This document shows, piece by piece, positions 29,563 to 30,844 of a stretch of 30,844 nt of DNA. Source of the DNA: an uncultured Christensenella sp. Lineage in GTDB: Bacteria; Bacillota; Clostridia; Christensenellales; Borkfalkiaceae. The stretch's first letter is position 1, and the number at the start of each line of letters is the position of its first letter. Both the position numbers and the translations under genes were made by a program. Below the pieces are notes generated by a model. The model did no database searches. It was not told the DNA's origin and was given only the letters and a program-made list of their open reading frames with translations. The stretch lies in assembly GCA_905203015.1 (NCBI GenBank), contig CAJKUC010000019.1:1-30844 (forward strand), read 5' to 3'.

Positions 29563-30844
29563 ATGAAGCAAAAGATAGAATTATTGTATGTTTGGATTAA
29601 AAATGATAGTAAAAATTGTTTTGTTAATCAAGGGTTTAATTTTTCACCTTCTTTTTCAATAAAATACAATAACGAAAAAAAGACAATTGATATAATAAAA
29701 AATAATAGCGTCTACAACATTTTTAAAAGAGATAATATTTTAAACATAAGTGCAGTTGTTGGCGAAAATGGTTCAGGTAAGACGACATTATTAAATTATG
29801 TGACCTCTTTGCTGTCGGGTGGGTTAGGGAATAAAAACGATGATGACGAAGATTATGGTGAACATTACGAAAAAGGAAAATTAGAAAATACATATATAAC
29901 AGTATATTTAGTTGACGACGAAATAAAAATAATTAATCATACTGATATCAATATTAAATATAATAATACTTCTATTCCAAAATATGATGTAAATGCTGAT
30001 CAGGAACAAATCGAACAGTCTATAAGCAGAATTTTTATATCAAATTCAGAGTATTCAATTAATAGCAATTTGAGAGGCTATGGAAGGGTTAATTATATAA
30101 CTTTAACTAATAATTCCTTACAATCAATCGGAAAAGAATTTTATGAACATATTTCGGGAGAACACACTTTACATAGCATTAGTGATAAGATAAAAGATTA
30201 TTTTCAAGGAATTCAAGATGTTATAATTAATTATAAGAAAGAGAATCAAAACAATGGACAGAAACTACAATCGATTTTGGACATAATTTTTTACAGTAGG
30301 ATTCATAAATCAAATAAAAAGTTTCTTGGTAAAGACGTAAAATCAGTAAAAGTAGGTGTTTTAAATTTAATTAATATTTTAAAGGATTATTGTCGTGATA
30401 GAGTAAAAAGAAAAGATGAATTTGCCGAGTATATAAATAAATTCACTACCTATTTTGATGAAAAGTGGACAACAGAACAAAAAAATAGGATAAGTATTCT
30501 AAAAAAGAATTATATCGTCGAATCTTGCGTTGTGAATGCATTTTCAATTGATGAATTTAATGATTTGGATTTGGATTCGGCCTATAAACTATGCTTTGAA
30601 AAAAACAAAGGAAATGATAAATATTATGAAGTAGCGAAACGGGAAGTAGATGGTTTTCTAAATATGCTATCTGAAGAAAAATTTTGTCATAATTTATTGC
30701 CTGCAAGCGATTTGGCTTATACAGAGTGGTTTGAAATAGAAATTGACAAAATGGGTGAGTTTTTTGAAAATATTTACAAAAATCAAGATGGGTTAAGTTT
30801 TGCAAGTAAGTATTTGGTATTATGCGATGATGGTTTTAGAGGGT
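29563..30844 (+). CDS. AAA/ABC-type ATPase, partial (runs off the window)
   Basis: The frame is open from ATG 29563 to the window end, 427 codons without a stop. The start has AAAGGA at 29548-29553; ATG 29539 in the same frame has no ribosome site. The Walker A motif is VVGENGSGKTTLLNYVTSLL with the P-loop at residues 67-74, preceded by beta-strand sequence (KIELLYVWIKND) as in SMC/RecF-like ATPases (AAA_15/AAA_21 type). The following 350 residues are asparagine-, lysine- and isoleucine-rich with long helices. Walker B must lie beyond the window. Proteins of this plan are common in phage-defence and nuclease systems, but no partner gene is visible, so the function is open. The AT-rich composition contrasts with the recombinase before it. 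Confidence 0.7.
   Translation, partial: MKQKIELLYVWIKNDSKNCFVNQGFNFSPSFSIKYNNEKKTIDIIKNNSVYNIFKRDNILNISAVVGENGSGKTTLLNYVTSLLSGGLGNKNDDDEDYGEHYEKGKLENTYITVYLVDDEIKIINHTDINIKYNNTSIPKYDVNADQEQIEQSISRIFISNSEYSINSNLRGYGRVNYITLTNNSLQSIGKEFYEHISGEHTLHSISDKIKDYFQGIQDVIINYKKENQNNGQKLQSILDIIFYSRIHKSNKKFLGKDVKSVKVGVLNLINILKDYCRDRVKRKDEFAEYINKFTTYFDEKWTTEQKNRISILKKNYIVESCVVNAFSIDEFNDLDLDSAYKLCFEKNKGNDKYYEVAKREVDGFLNMLSEEKFCHNLLPASDLAYTEWFEIEIDKMGEFFENIYKNQDGLSFASKYLVLCDDGFRG

Noticed and set aside
1..30844. CRISPR array, rRNA, tRNA or IS transposase
   Set aside because: I saw no regularly spaced repeats, no tRNA-like clover sequences and no DDE transposase reading frames. All mobility here is of the serine recombinase and relaxase type.

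Overview
The window looks like part of a low-to-mid GC Bacillota (Clostridia-type) chromosome. The reasons are the AGGAGG ribosome sites, lipoprotein-anchored binding proteins, a YesM/YesN-type two-component pair, an Lpl/Ytc-type sugar importer without its own ATPase gene, and Tn4451-like mobility genes (tnpV, tnpW, tnpX types, MobL and MobP relaxases). I cannot place it below class. There are no rRNA or tRNA genes and no CRISPR array.

Layout. (1) 1-4733 is mobilizable element A: a tandem DUF6291-like gene, a MobL relaxase, a TnpW-like protein and a TnpX-like large serine recombinase. Its left end is not visible. (2) 4734-6311 is the front of the integration module of a larger, probably conjugative element: a 5'-truncated conjugation-pilin-like gene, tnpV, a 40-aa membrane peptide, a ribbon-helix-helix-type protein, a SHOCT-like small gene and the first 68 codons of a large serine recombinase (LSR1). 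(3) 6310-25527 is element B, about 19.2 kb, inserted inside LSR1. It carries a complete glycan-use locus (two-component system, binding protein and two permeases, two further lipoproteins, and GH37, GH3 and GH31 family enzymes), followed by an oriT-like structure, mobC, a MobP relaxase, an overlapping MobB-like membrane gene, tnpW and a TnpX-like recombinase. (4) 25528-29390 is the rest of the interrupted integration module: the 3' part of LSR1, a recombinase lacking the catalytic domain (LSR2) and an intact recombinase (LSR3). (5) 29391-30844 is AT-rich sequence with the start of an AAA/ABC-type ATPase gene.

The main result is that the boundaries of element B can be read to the base pair. 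Joining its two ends gives an attP with 13-bp inverted arms (one mismatch), each exactly 11 bp from a central GA, the dinucleotide known for Tn4451 TnpX. Removing the element restores the LSR1 frame through the conserved serine-recombinase motif YADEGITG. The intact LSR3 gene still carries a nearly identical, empty copy of this site. Element B therefore appears to be a sugar-catabolism island that integrates into the catalytic domain of another element's integrase.

How the cargo should work (inference): the sensor kinase and AraC-type regulator respond to an extracellular glycan, and a tandem operator next to the transporter promoter fits this. The lipoproteins and the importer bring in an oligosaccharide, powered by a shared ATPase encoded elsewhere. 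Three enzymes without signal peptides (trehalase-like, beta-glucosidase-like, alpha-glycosidase-like) then release monosaccharides in the cytoplasm. The exact substrate cannot be told from sequence alone.
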